This document shows, piece by piece, positions 1 to 7,440 of a DNA stretch of 7,565 nt (its first letter is position 1; the number at the start of each line of letters is the position of its first letter). Below the pieces are notes generated by a model. That model worked only from the letters and a program-made list of their open reading frames with translations. It was not told the DNA's origin and searched no databases. The stretch comes from an uncultured Collinsella sp. (lineage in GTDB: Bacteria > Actinomycetota > Coriobacteriia > Coriobacteriales > Coriobacteriaceae). The position numbers and the translations under genes are program-made. Where the stretch lies: contig URNM01000090.1 of assembly GCA_900549185.1 (NCBI GenBank), positions 1 to 7,565 on the forward strand, given 5' to 3'.

Positions 1-52
1 CATACGAGCTCGCTCAGTGTCTCGTGGGCTCGGAGATGTGTATAAGAGACAG
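1..52. other. Sequencing adapter (Nextera read-2 / i7 / P7 remnant), not genomic
   Basis: Positions 19-52 match the full 34-base Nextera transposase read-2 adapter, ending in the Tn5 mosaic end (GATGTGTATAAGAGACAG at 35-52). Positions 11-18 (CGCTCAGT) sit where the 8-base i7 index belongs, and 1-10 resemble the end of the P7 primer with one mismatch at position 9 (C where A is expected). The exact reverse complement of the index and adapter closes the window. This stretch is library-derived and should be trimmed. An open reading frame starting here would give the typical adapter peptide MSRGLGDVYKRQ, which is an artefact. Confidence 0.98.
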
Positions 53-732
53 GGGTTGTACTGCGCATTGGTGAGCGGCAGCAGAATGGCAGTGGCAGGA
101 TCAGCCGCGCCAGGCGCAAGCAGGGGCATGGCACTGTTGGCGATACACATCATGCCGGCGATGCCGCCCAGCGCAGCGGAGCCACCAAACTCACGTGCCG
201 CGTTATAGCCCACCAAGATGGACAGATAGGCAAACAGGGCCCAGCCCATGGAACGAATGCCCTGGTACCACCACTCGCCTGCAAGCGCTCCTGCCGTCGA
301 GACGTTAATGACGTTGCAGATACCGTTGATGAGGCCAGCCGCAATGATGCCGGGAAGCAGGGCGACGAAGACATTGGAAATCTTCTTGAGGAAGGCCTGA
401 ACCGGCTTGGACTCGTACTTGGCCTTCTGCGCGGCCTTGTTTGTGGCCGCAGCGTCAACCACGCTCTCGTCGGCAACGCCTTTCGCAAGGCCGGTGAGCT
501 TGGAGAACTCCTCGAGCACCTTATTCACCTTGCCCGGACCCAGCACGATCTGCATCGTGTCGTCCTCGACCAGGCCCATCACGCCGTCGATTGCCTTAAT
601 GCCCTCCGTGTCGACGTTGCCCGTGTCTTTGACGGTCACGCGCAGGCGCGTCATGCACGCCGCGTTTGCCAGCACGTTGTCTTTACCGCCCAAAAGGTCC
701 AGCAGCTTTTGAGCCAGCTCTTTGTTCGTCAT
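53..732 (-). CDS. murP: PTS transporter EIIBC, MurNAc-type (MurP-like), 3' end missing
   Basis: This is the first 226 complete codons of a glucose-superfamily PTS permease; the rest lies beyond the fragment end (E. coli MurP is about 470 residues). Residues 1-85 form the EIIB domain, with the phosphorylated cysteine C26 in the typical ACMTRLRV context. A linker of about 25 residues follows. The membrane EIIC domain starts near residue 112, with hydrophobic segments around 120-142, 163-178 and 185-207. No EIIA is seen; as for MurP of E. coli, it would be supplied in trans. The ATG is preceded by a strong Shine-Dalgarno sequence. It lies 57 nt downstream of murQ and is probably co-transcribed with murR-murQ. 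MurNAc as substrate is inferred from that linkage; the fold and PTS class are clear, but a related amino sugar or beta-glucoside is possible. Confidence 0.85.
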
Positions 733-734
733 AA

Positions 735-743
735 CTCCTCCTT
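735..743 (-). promoter_or_regulatory. Strong ribosome binding site of the PTS gene
   Basis: On the minus strand AAGGAGGAG precedes the ATG at 732, with the AGGAGG core at 737-742 and 4 nt between core and start. It is a near-perfect Shine-Dalgarno match and supports independent translation initiation of the PTS gene within the murRQP transcript. Confidence 0.8.
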
Positions 744-789
744 GTATTGGGTATCTCGTCTGGATGTCATATCAGCTCACGCCGCGCAC

Positions 790-1713
<924 letters not shown>

Positions 1714-1723
1714 TTCATTCACC

Positions 1724-2575
1724 TCATCTTTCCTGTTTCTCGATGTAGTTTTGCTTAATGACATGCGTCGCCCGTTCGTAGTCACTGGCAACGTAAGCAG
1801 CGTACAGGGCATCGACAACCATAAGCTGGGCCATACGCGAAGCCATGGCACCGCTGCGGACCAAGGGTTCACTCGCAGCGACGCCGAGCACGGCATCGGC
1901 CATGGTGGCAAGCTTGGATGATCCATCTACTTTGGTAACGGCCACAACGGGACAGTTGTGACGTTGAGCCTCGGCGGTGCAGTCCAGCACCTCTTGCGTC
2001 AAGCCCGAGTAGCTAAAGGCGATTGCCATATCGCCCTCATGCATGTTCTTGGCACATAAGAGCTGATCATGCCAGTCGTCGTACAGATGGCACTCTTTGT
2101 CGACACGCATGAGCTTTTGCGCCAGGTCGTGCGCGACCAAACGAGAGGCACCAATACCGAACAGATTGACCGCGCGTGCCCGCTTAAGACGGGCCGCGCA
2201 TCGCTCCAAGACGGTGTAATCGAGCGTTCGCGCCGTCGCCTCGATCGTACGCACGTTGCTTTTCATCACCTTCCCCACGATACGTTCGACGCTGTCATCC
2301 ATGGAGATGTCCTCGAGGGCTACGTCTTTCTTGTCACCTAAGAGCGCCAGCTCGGCAATCAGTTCGCGCTGGAACTCCTTGTAGCCCGCAAAACCCAAAC
2401 GCTTGCAAAAGCGCAAAATGCTCGAGGGCGAGGAGAACGTGACATCGGCAAGACCGCGGACGGACAGCCCGACCACCTCGTGCGGATGAGCGCTTACATA
2501 TGCGATGACATTGCGTTCCGCCGGGCTCGCGCTGAGCTCACGCTCGCGAAGCCGCAAAAGCAATCCGTTTGCCAT
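1724..2575 (-). CDS. murR: RpiR-family transcriptional regulator, MurR-like
   Basis: This 283-residue protein has the RpiR layout: an N-terminal helix-turn-helix (about residues 20-75, core LSVRGLADVTFSSPSSILRF) and a C-terminal SIS sugar-phosphate-binding domain (about 125-260, with FGIGASRLVAHDL at 139-151 and AFSYSGLTQEV at 186-196). Family members bind a phosphosugar in the SIS domain and control the adjacent catabolic genes; in E. coli MurR represses murQP and responds to MurNAc-6-phosphate. It is the first gene of the murR-murQ-murP run and ends 10 nt before murQ. In E. coli murR is divergent from murQP; here it is codirectional, so autoregulation is likely. A GTG three codons upstream overlaps the ribosome site, so the ATG at 2575 is preferred. 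The symbol rests on neighbours; the family is certain. Confidence 0.92.
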   Translation of the reverse strand: MANGLLLRLRERELSASPAERNVIAYVSAHPHEVVGLSVRGLADVTFSSPSSILRFCKRLGFAGYKEFQRELIAELALLGDKKDVALEDISMDDSVERIVGKVMKSNVRTIEATARTLDYTVLERCAARLKRARAVNLFGIGASRLVAHDLAQKLMRVDKECHLYDDWHDQLLCAKNMHEGDMAIAFSYSGLTQEVLDCTAEAQRHNCPVVAVTKVDGSSKLATMADAVLGVAASEPLVRSGAMASRMAQLMVVDALYAAYVASDYERATHVIKQNYIEKQER

Positions 2576-2583
2576 CTCAAACA

Positions 2584-2588
2584 CCTCC
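2584..2588 (-). promoter_or_regulatory. Ribosome binding site that fixes the murR start
   Basis: GGAGG on the minus strand stands 8 nt before the ATG at 2575. An in-frame GTG at 2584 would overlap this element and leave no spacer, so the ATG is the functional start and the predicted protein begins MANGLLLRL. Confidence 0.75.
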
Positions 2589-2609
2589 GTTGAGAAGAAT
2601 TAAAGACCA

Positions 2610-2673
2610 ACGAACGATTCGTACCGGATACAAACAGCTTTTGCGGTACATTGTGCCGCATCGTGGCGCACAA
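2610..2673. promoter_or_regulatory. Cluster of inverted repeats upstream of murR, candidate operator region
   Basis: Three dyads lie in the short leader between murR and the stem-loop at 2675-2698. ACGAA/TTCGT arms at 2610-2614 and 2618-2622 are separated by 3 nt. GTACCG at 2621-2626 pairs with CGGTAC at 2644-2649, and CAAA/TTTG arms at 2631-2634 and 2640-2643 are nested inside. TTGTGC at 2651-2656 pairs with GCACAA at 2668-2673. RpiR regulators usually bind dyads near their promoters, so one of these could be the MurR operator. I could not pick a convincing -35/-10 pair. The role is inference from position and symmetry alone. Confidence 0.35.
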
Positions 2674-2674
2674 A

Positions 2675-2698
2675 GGGCGAGCGTTCTACCGCTCGCCC
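2675..2698 (-). terminator. Stem-loop after the vanZ-like gene, probable intrinsic terminator
   Basis: A perfect 9-bp GC-rich stem (GGGCGAGCG at 2675-2683 with CGCTCGCCC at 2690-2698) encloses a 6-nt loop. Read on the minus strand it is followed by only TTTGTG, a weak U tract. It sits 81 nt beyond the stop of the vanZ-like gene and before the murR leader, so it most likely insulates murRQP from upstream transcription. The short U run leaves its efficiency uncertain. Confidence 0.6.
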
Positions 2699-2779
2699 CT
2701 CAAATCCGACCGCTCGGAAATACGCGCGACACAAAATAATTCAACAAGGTCGCATTATCAGAAACGGGTTTGTTACCGG

Positions 2780-3362
2780 CTAGCGCCTCGCATGGGCGCC
2801 GATCGGCCGAGTCGCATGGCGCACCAACGCCGCCGCCAGCAATACCAACAGCATGGCGGTGACATAGCCCGCAGCATCGAATCCTAAATCGATAACGTCG
2901 AAATGCCTGCCGGGAACAAAGATCTTATGTACCTGATCGCCAACGGAGCAGGCGGCGCAAAAGAGCAATACGGGCACGCAACGGGAGCATACGCTCCACG
3001 GACGCCTGGAAAAGCAGACCACGACCACGGAGGCGAATAATCCGACGAAGAAAAAACTCTACGGTATGGGCAACGCGACGGACGTTTGTGCCCACCCACA
3101 TGCGAATGGAAGCAAGTCGGCCAGACCGGACATTCGAGGCAGCCGAATCGGCGCCCCCGGTCATTCCGTTCTCCGTCTGGGCTTCACCCGTGGCATCGGC
3201 AGCCTGAACGCCCGTAGCCTGACCCTCCACCACACGCGCGGTGGACTCGCTCAGCAACGACGTCTGCACCGCGTTTTGCTCCGTCAGCACCCAGATGCCC
3301 GCCAGCGTTGCAGCGAACAGAACGATCGCGGTCCATCCGATTATTTGTTTTACGCGAGCCAA
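2780..3362 (-). pseudogene. VanZ-like family membrane protein, frameshifted at a T6 run
   Basis: Two adjacent frames together encode one VanZ-like protein of about 193 residues. The first frame (3362 to about 3051) gives an N-terminal membrane segment (residues 8-26), a polar linker to about 85, then RRVAHTVEFF. The second frame (about 3049 to the TAG at 2780) continues with FVGLFASVVVVCF, then GDQVHKIFVPGRHFDVIDLG and a last membrane helix. The join is at six T residues (minus strand; 3051-3056). Five would restore one frame reading VEFFFVGLF. As it stands, the first frame ends after 145 residues at 2925 with an unrelated arginine-rich tail. The start is a TTG with a strong ribosome site 7 nt upstream. 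VanZ-like proteins have mostly unknown roles; the canonical DExHQ reads DQVHK here. The shift may be a real mutation, phase variation or a sequencing error. Confidence 0.8.
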
Positions 3363-3369
3363 GGGCCAA

Positions 3370-3374
3370 CCTCC
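3370..3374 (-). promoter_or_regulatory. Ribosome binding site that selects a TTG start for the vanZ-like gene
   Basis: AAAAAAGGAGG on the minus strand, with GGAGG at 3370-3374, lies 7 nt before TTG at 3362. No ATG or GTG lies at a usable distance in this frame. The upstream in-frame ATG at 3404 precedes the ribosome site, so it would be initiated without it. The protein therefore probably begins (M)ARVKQIIGW, directly followed by the membrane helix. Confidence 0.65.
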
Positions 3375-3466
3375 TTTTTTGAATATCAGCGAGTGTAGCC
3401 CCAAATGGCATCGTCACCGTATCAAAATTTGAATCGCAACAGGAAGCGACAAAGCGACGCAAACCC

Positions 3467-4072
3467 CTACCCCGCCTCGCGCATCCAGCGATCGAACGTC
3501 CCCACGCACACGCCCAGGCATTTTGCTGCCTGGCTGCGGGTAATATCGCCTGCCTCATAGCTATCGCGCACCAGCTCAAACTGAGGAGGGCACGGCTTGC
3601 GAGGTCGACCGAAACGAACCCCTCGCGCCCGCGCCGCTGCAATTCCCTCCGCCTGGCGCCGATGGATATTCTCGCGCTCCACCTGCGCCACGTAGCTCAG
3701 CAGTTGCAGCACAATATCGGCAATCAGGGTGTTGGTCACATCCGGCGCGCCGCTGGCCCTAGCGCGCGTGTCAAGCAATGGCATGTCCAACACCACAATG
3801 GCAACCCCGAGCTCCTTGGTAATGCGTCGCCATTCCTCAAGAATCTCGGAGTAATTACGACCAAGTCGGTCGATAGAAAGCACCACCAGCACGTCCCCGT
3901 CTCCCAGGACGTGCAACAGCTCGCGATAATGCGGTCGATCGAAGTCCTTGCCGCTCGCATGGTCGGCATAAATATTCGCTGAGCCCACGCCATAGGCGCC
4001 CAGCGCATCCAGCTGCCGATTCAGATTCTGATCGCGCGAACTCACCCGCGCATACCCGTACACCGTCGCCAT
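3467..4072 (-). CDS. Small serine recombinase (resolvase/invertase family)
   Basis: The 201-residue protein has the layout of small serine recombinases such as Tn3 resolvase and Hin/Gin invertases. The catalytic domain spans about 1-120: YARVSS with the nucleophile at S11 and R9 nearby, then SIDRLGR with D68, R69 and R72. The long dimer-interface helix follows (about 118-148, VLQLLSYVAQVERENI). GRPRKP at 155-160 leads into a C-terminal DNA-binding helix-turn-helix (about 163-198, RSQAAKCLGVCVGTFDRWM). All catalytic residues are present, so it is probably active. The start at 4072 gives the usual MATVYGYARVS; the frame remains open upstream into non-coding repeats. No partner transposase, cargo or obvious invertible segment is seen. 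The inverted-repeat cluster just upstream is where such enzymes often have their sites. Resolvase versus invertase cannot be decided from sequence alone. Confidence 0.93.
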   Translation of the reverse strand: MATVYGYARVSSRDQNLNRQLDALGAYGVGSANIYADHASGKDFDRPHYRELLHVLGDGDVLVVLSIDRLGRNYSEILEEWRRITKELGVAIVVLDMPLLDTRARASGAPDVTNTLIADIVLQLLSYVAQVERENIHRRQAEGIAAARARGVRFGRPRKPCPPQFELVRDSYEAGDITRSQAAKCLGVCVGTFDRWMREAG

Positions 4073-4090
4073 CTCATCCCCGCTTTCTTG

Positions 4091-4150
4091 TAAACCTGCC
4101 AAAAGGGACAGGTTTATTTTGGTAGGTTTTACCTCCCAAATAGCAGGTAA
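4091..4150. repeat. Cluster of overlapping inverted repeats upstream of the recombinase
   Basis: An AT-rich 60-bp tract contains variants of an AAACCTGCC-like word in alternating orientation. TAAACCTG at 4091-4098 and CAGGTTTA at 4109-4116 form a perfect 8-bp dyad in a 26-bp unit centred on AA. Arms 4118-4127 and 4131-4140 match at 9 of 10 positions around a 3-nt centre. TTACCT at 4129-4134 pairs with AGGTAA at 4145-4150. Position (19 nt before the recombinase start) and the 26-bp size resemble crossover or accessory sites of serine recombinases, where binding also autoregulates the gene. A dispersed REP-like palindrome is the main alternative. The dyads are visible; the function is inference. 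Confidence 0.6.
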
Positions 4151-4191
4151 GCGGGCGGCCGAGCAGACGGCAAGGTAGCCACTATTCAAAT

Positions 4192-4223
4192 GCGGAGGGC
4201 GGCCCCGAAAGACCGCCCTCCGC
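4192..4223 (-). terminator. Stem-loop terminator downstream of rnr
   Basis: A perfect 11-bp GC-rich stem (GCGGAGGGCGG at 4192-4202 with CCGCCCTCCGC at 4213-4223) has a 10-nt loop and starts 25 nt after the rnr stop. On the minus strand it is followed by ATTTGAAT, so the U tract is weak. The stem strength and placement support termination, or at least protection of the rnr mRNA 3' end. Confidence 0.65.
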
Positions 4224-4248
4224 TCTCTCGCCACGAGTCGGGATTTAG

Positions 4249-6384
4249 CTAATGGATAAGCTTAAAGTCCAAGTGTCCACGCGTGGTATTGACGCGCGAG
4301 ACCTCGATAATCACGCGCTGGCCCAGTTCATAGCGAGTCCCCGTGTCGGCGCCCGTCAGCGTAAGCGCGTCCTCGTCGAACTCGAACCACTCGTTGCCCA
4401 GGCTCTTAATTGAAACCAGGCCCTCGACCTGTGTTAGGTCCAAGCGCACAAAGAGGCCCATGCTGCTAACCCACGAGACGGTTCCGGCATAGCGCTCACC
4501 CAGACGGTCCTCATAGTACTGGGCAATCTTGATCTTTTGCGTCGCATGGCTGGCGGCATCTGCCGCGCGCTCGGCATCGCTACATGCGCGGCAGATCTGC
4601 GGCAGAATGCGCGGCAGCGACTCGCGCCCCTTGCCGATCAGCCGCGGCGTACGGACCAAGGCGTCCTTGCCGCCGAGCTGCTCATAGGCCAACTGCAGTT
4701 TGAGCACGCGGTGCACCACCAGATCGGGGTAGCGACGGATGGGACTCGTAAAGTGACAGTAGCACGGCGCGGCGAGCGCAAAGTGGCCCTCGTTGCGCGG
4801 CTTGTACAGCGCGCGCTGCATGCTGCGCAGAAGCAGCGTGTTGACGAGCGGTGCGTTGGCCGTACCGGCGGCAGCATCAACTGCAGCCTGCAGCTCATCG
4901 GGGCTCCCCAGGGCAATACCGGCAGCACGGCGATCGTCGATGATGCCTAGCTGCGCCAGCGCAACGGCAGCACCGTGCAGGCTATCGGGGCTCGGATCCT
5001 CATGCACACGATAGCAGGCCTCGATATCACGGTCTGCCAGCCACTCTGCAACGCACTCGTTGGCGAGCAGCATGGCTTCCTCGATAAGCGACGTGGCACA
5101 CGAACGCTCACGCGCCACAATCTGCACGGGCACTCCGTCCTCATCCAATAGAGCGCGAATCTCGGCTGTGTCAAAATCGACTGAGCCGCGGGCGCGACGA
5201 ATACGACGGCGAAGTTCGGCGAGTTCGTTAGCGGCGACAAGGAAATCGCCGAGGTCGATGTTGTAGCCGCGGGCGGTCTCCTCGCACGCAAGACCGCGCT
5301 CAAGCGCTTCCTCGCGCGAGGTCTCGGCAGCCGCAACATCCTCGGCTGCACCCTCCAGCACCGAATACTCAACCGCGCCGGCACGCACCAGCAGCGCCTC
5401 GGCGCCGTCATAGTCCATACGCACACGCGAGCGAATCACGCTGGGATACGGATCGTAATGCCGCACGCGACCCTGCGCATCGAGCTCGATATCGACGGTA
5501 AACGCAAGACGGTCCTCGTCAGGGCGAAGCGAGCACAGGTCACAGGACAGGCGTTCGGGCAGCATGGGAAGCACGCGATCGGCCAGATACACCGATGTCG
5601 TACGATGGCGAGCCTCAAGATCGATATGCCCGTCCCAAGCCACATAGTGTGAAACGTCGGCGATATGCACACCCAGCTTGTAGCCACCCTCGGGCGTGCG
5701 CTCCAACGAAATGGCATCGTCAAAGTCGCGCGCGTCGACCGGGTCGATCGTGATGACAAAGCGGTCGCGCAGATCGCGGCGGAGCGGGTCCTTAAGCGCC
5801 GCGGACACATCGAGCGAAAGCCCCTCGGCCTCGTCCAGCGCGGCCTCGGGATAGCTATCGGTATAGCCGTAACGCGCCATCACATATTGAACGCCCAAAT
5901 CGGGCGCGTCATCTCCGCCAATGCGGCGTTCGATCGTCACAGTGCCCGATTCCAGGCGCGTCGGGTAGGTCAAAATGCGCGCGACAACGGCATCACCCGG
6001 GTGGACACCCAGACGATCCGCCGAGGTATCCTCGGGCAAAATAAAGAAGTCGGCCTTCAAGCGCGAATCGAGCGGCTCGATCACACCGAGCGGACCGGCG
6101 GTCTGGTACGTACCCACCACGCTTATGGCTGCGCGCTCAACTACGCCCTCGATCACGGCGCGACGCTCGCCATGCGGGCTATTCTTAATGCTCACGGCAA
6201 CGGTATCGCCGTCCATGATCTCACGCTTGCCGCGACCCATGACCTTGTAGTCGCCGTTTTCGGTTACAACGTAGGCGTTATGCTCATGGAGCTGCACGCG
6301 CCCGGTCAGGCTCGGACGGCGTTCGCTGCGCACCGGCCCGCGCCGATTGCGAGCTCCACGCTTATGCTTGTTATTGCGCCCCAT
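4249..6384 (-). CDS. rnr: Ribonuclease R (3'-5' exoribonuclease, RNB family)
   Basis: The 711-residue enzyme degrades structured RNA processively from the 3' end and takes part in mRNA turnover, rRNA quality control and trans-translation clean-up. Order of parts: a basic N-terminal tail (1-24), cold-shock-type OB folds (about 25-160), the RNB catalytic domain (about 200-560) and an S1 RNA-binding domain (about 628-708). The metal-binding site is intact: TIDPVDARDFDDAI carries D214, D220, D222 and D223, matching D272, D278, D280 and D281 of E. coli. The conserved HFTSPIRRYPDLVVHR is at 544-559. It is shorter than E. coli RNase R (813) and ends right after the S1 domain, without a long lysine-rich C-terminal tail; the basic tail is at the N-terminus instead. 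AGGAGG lies 4 nt before the ATG. The flanking terminators suggest a single-gene transcript. Confidence 0.97.
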   Translation of the reverse strand: MGRNNKHKRGARNRRGPVRSERRPSLTGRVQLHEHNAYVVTENGDYKVMGRGKREIMDGDTVAVSIKNSPHGERRAVIEGVVERAAISVVGTYQTAGPLGVIEPLDSRLKADFFILPEDTSADRLGVHPGDAVVARILTYPTRLESGTVTIERRIGGDDAPDLGVQYVMARYGYTDSYPEAALDEAEGLSLDVSAALKDPLRRDLRDRFVITIDPVDARDFDDAISLERTPEGGYKLGVHIADVSHYVAWDGHIDLEARHRTTSVYLADRVLPMLPERLSCDLCSLRPDEDRLAFTVDIELDAQGRVRHYDPYPSVIRSRVRMDYDGAEALLVRAGAVEYSVLEGAAEDVAAAETSREEALERGLACEETARGYNIDLGDFLVAANELAELRRRIRRARGSVDFDTAEIRALLDEDGVPVQIVARERSCATSLIEEAMLLANECVAEWLADRDIEACYRVHEDPSPDSLHGAAVALAQLGIIDDRRAAGIALGSPDELQAAVDAAAGTANAPLVNTLLLRSMQRALYKPRNEGHFALAAPCYCHFTSPIRRYPDLVVHRVLKLQLAYEQLGGKDALVRTPRLIGKGRESLPRILPQICRACSDAERAADAASHATQKIKIAQYYEDRLGERYAGTVSWVSSMGLFVRLDLTQVEGLVSIKSLGNEWFEFDEDALTLTGADTGTRYELGQRVIIEVSRVNTTRGHLDFKLIH

Positions 6385-6388
6385 GGCG

Positions 6389-6394
6389 CCTCCT
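6389..6394 (-). promoter_or_regulatory. Ribosome binding site of rnr
   Basis: A consensus AGGAGG on the minus strand stands 4 nt before the ATG at 6384, which starts MGRNNKHKRG. The spacer to the ftsX terminator (6395-6461) must hold the rnr promoter, but no convincing -35/-10 pair was recognised there. Confidence 0.75.
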
Positions 6395-6461
6395 AACTAT
6401 CGATTGCGAACTCCAAAGAGTCTACCCAAATGATTCGCTTTCCTGCCGTCCCCTAGGGATC

Positions 6462-6494
6462 AAAAAACGGGCCGCCCCATAAGAGACGACCCGT
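6462..6494 (-). terminator. Strong intrinsic terminator after ftsX
   Basis: On the minus strand, arms at 6483-6494 and 6467-6478 form a 12-bp stem (nine Watson-Crick pairs and three G-U pairs in RNA) around a 4-nt TTAT loop, followed at once by a run of six T residues. It lies 25 nt past the ftsX stop. It is the best-formed terminator in the window and separates ftsEX from rnr. Confidence 0.92.
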
Positions 6495-6519
6495 TGGAAG
6501 GGATGAATTCCAAGCATGC

Positions 6520-7440
6520 CTACACGCGCAGGTAGCGGCGCATGGCGATGGCAGAACCAAAGAGACCGATAATCACACCGACCAGAATCAGCGCAGCATA
6601 GGTCACCAGGTAGTACTGCATCGGCAGGGCAAACGACATCCAGCCGATGCTCTCCTGCAGACGCGGGATCATCAGATTGCGCAGCAGCTCCAGAACGCCG
6701 ATGGAAAGCAGCGAGCCCAAAATGGCCTGCAGCACGCCCTCGGTGATAAACGGGCCACGAATGAAGCCGTTGCTGGCGCCGACCAGACGCATAATCGCAA
6801 TCTCACGACGACGCGCCGTGATGGACAGGCGAATCGTGTTGTTGATGAAGATGAATGCGATAAAGGTCAGAAGACCAACGAGCACCACGGCGGCGATGCG
6901 GATGTAGTTGGTCACCTGGAACAGGCGGCTCACTTCCTCCTGGCCGTACAGCACGCTCGCGTTGACGTCGCCGTCATCCGCGATCTTCTGGAAATCGGCA
7001 TCCTTCTTGAGCTTCTTTGCCGTGCTCTCGACCTTGGACGGATCGTCCATCTCAATTGCAAACGAAGCCGGCAGCGGGTTCTGGCCATCGAGCGCGCTCA
7101 TGGTGGCATCGGCGTTGCCCGACATCTTGCTCGTATACTCGGCCAGCGCGTCGTCCTTGTCCTTATAGGTCACGGATTTGACGTTATTCCACGTCTTAAG
7201 CTCGGCCTCAAAAGCCTGAACATCGGCCTGATCGGCATCATCACTAATGAACGCGTTGATGACAACCTGATCCTCGACGGTGCCGATCACGGAGTTCAGC
7301 ATCGCGGAGCCCATGATGAACAGGCCGATGATAAACAGCGAAAGAAAGATCGTGATGACGGCGCCGAGCGAGGTAGTCCAGTTACGGAAGAAGTGGCTGA
7401 TTGCCTCTTTGAAGGAGTAGCCCACGTTAGTTGGTGCCAT
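6520..7440 (-). CDS. ftsX: Cell division protein FtsX
   Basis: The 306-residue integral membrane protein pairs with the ATPase FtsE at the divisome and transmits ATP hydrolysis to extracellular peptidoglycan hydrolases. It has four membrane segments (about 24-48, 180-204, 232-256 and 275-300) with an extracytoplasmic domain between the first and second (about 49-178), the usual FtsX topology. The cytoplasmic stretch after the second segment has the conserved NTIRLSITARRREIAIMRLV at 201-220, followed by GASNGFIRGPF. The length is typical. Its ATG lies inside the end of ftsE (14-nt overlap), with GGGGAGG about 10-11 nt upstream inside ftsE, indicating translational coupling. It is the last gene of its transcript, as a strong terminator follows. 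No hydrolase partner gene is in the window. Confidence 0.97.
   Translation of the reverse strand: MAPTNVGYSFKEAISHFFRNWTTSLGAVITIFLSLFIIGLFIMGSAMLNSVIGTVEDQVVINAFISDDADQADVQAFEAELKTWNNVKSVTYKDKDDALAEYTSKMSGNADATMSALDGQNPLPASFAIEMDDPSKVESTAKKLKKDADFQKIADDGDVNASVLYGQEEVSRLFQVTNYIRIAAVVLVGLLTFIAFIFINNTIRLSITARRREIAIMRLVGASNGFIRGPFITEGVLQAILGSLLSIGVLELLRNLMIPRLQESIGWMSFALPMQYYLVTYAALILVGVIIGLFGSAIAMRRYLRV

Noticed and set aside
17..208. Plus-strand reading frame of 63 codons beginning MSRGLGDVYKRQ
   Set aside because: Its first codons are translated from the Nextera adapter; the rest is antisense to the PTS gene.
1714..1926. 71-codon N-terminal extension of murQ
   Set aside because: The extra residues overlap murR in another frame and resemble no MurQ; the ATG at 1713 has a good ribosome site and the family's usual start.
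2651..2887. Plus-strand reading frame of 78 codons between murR and the vanZ-like gene
   Set aside because: It covers the terminator stem-loop and the antisense of the vanZ-like gene, lacks a ribosome site and has low-complexity residues.
3363..3466. Promoter for the vanZ-like gene, including the dyad TCAAAATTTGA at 3422-3432
   Set aside because: No -35/-10 pair with acceptable spacing was found; the short AT-rich palindrome alone is not enough.
4073..4234. 54-codon N-terminal extension of the recombinase
   Set aside because: It would translate the repeat cluster and the rnr terminator. Small serine recombinases start just before the YxRVS motif, as the ATG at 4072 does.
5665..6396. Plus-strand reading frame of 243 codons opposite the 5' part of rnr
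   Set aside because: It is antisense to a fully conserved coding region; high-GC codon bias leaves few stops in this frame. No recognisable domain or ribosome site.
6479..6492. GTCTCTTAT on the minus strand resembling the Tn5 mosaic end inside the ftsX terminator
   Set aside because: Only about nine bases match, and they are fully explained by the terminator stem and loop; no adapter continues from it.
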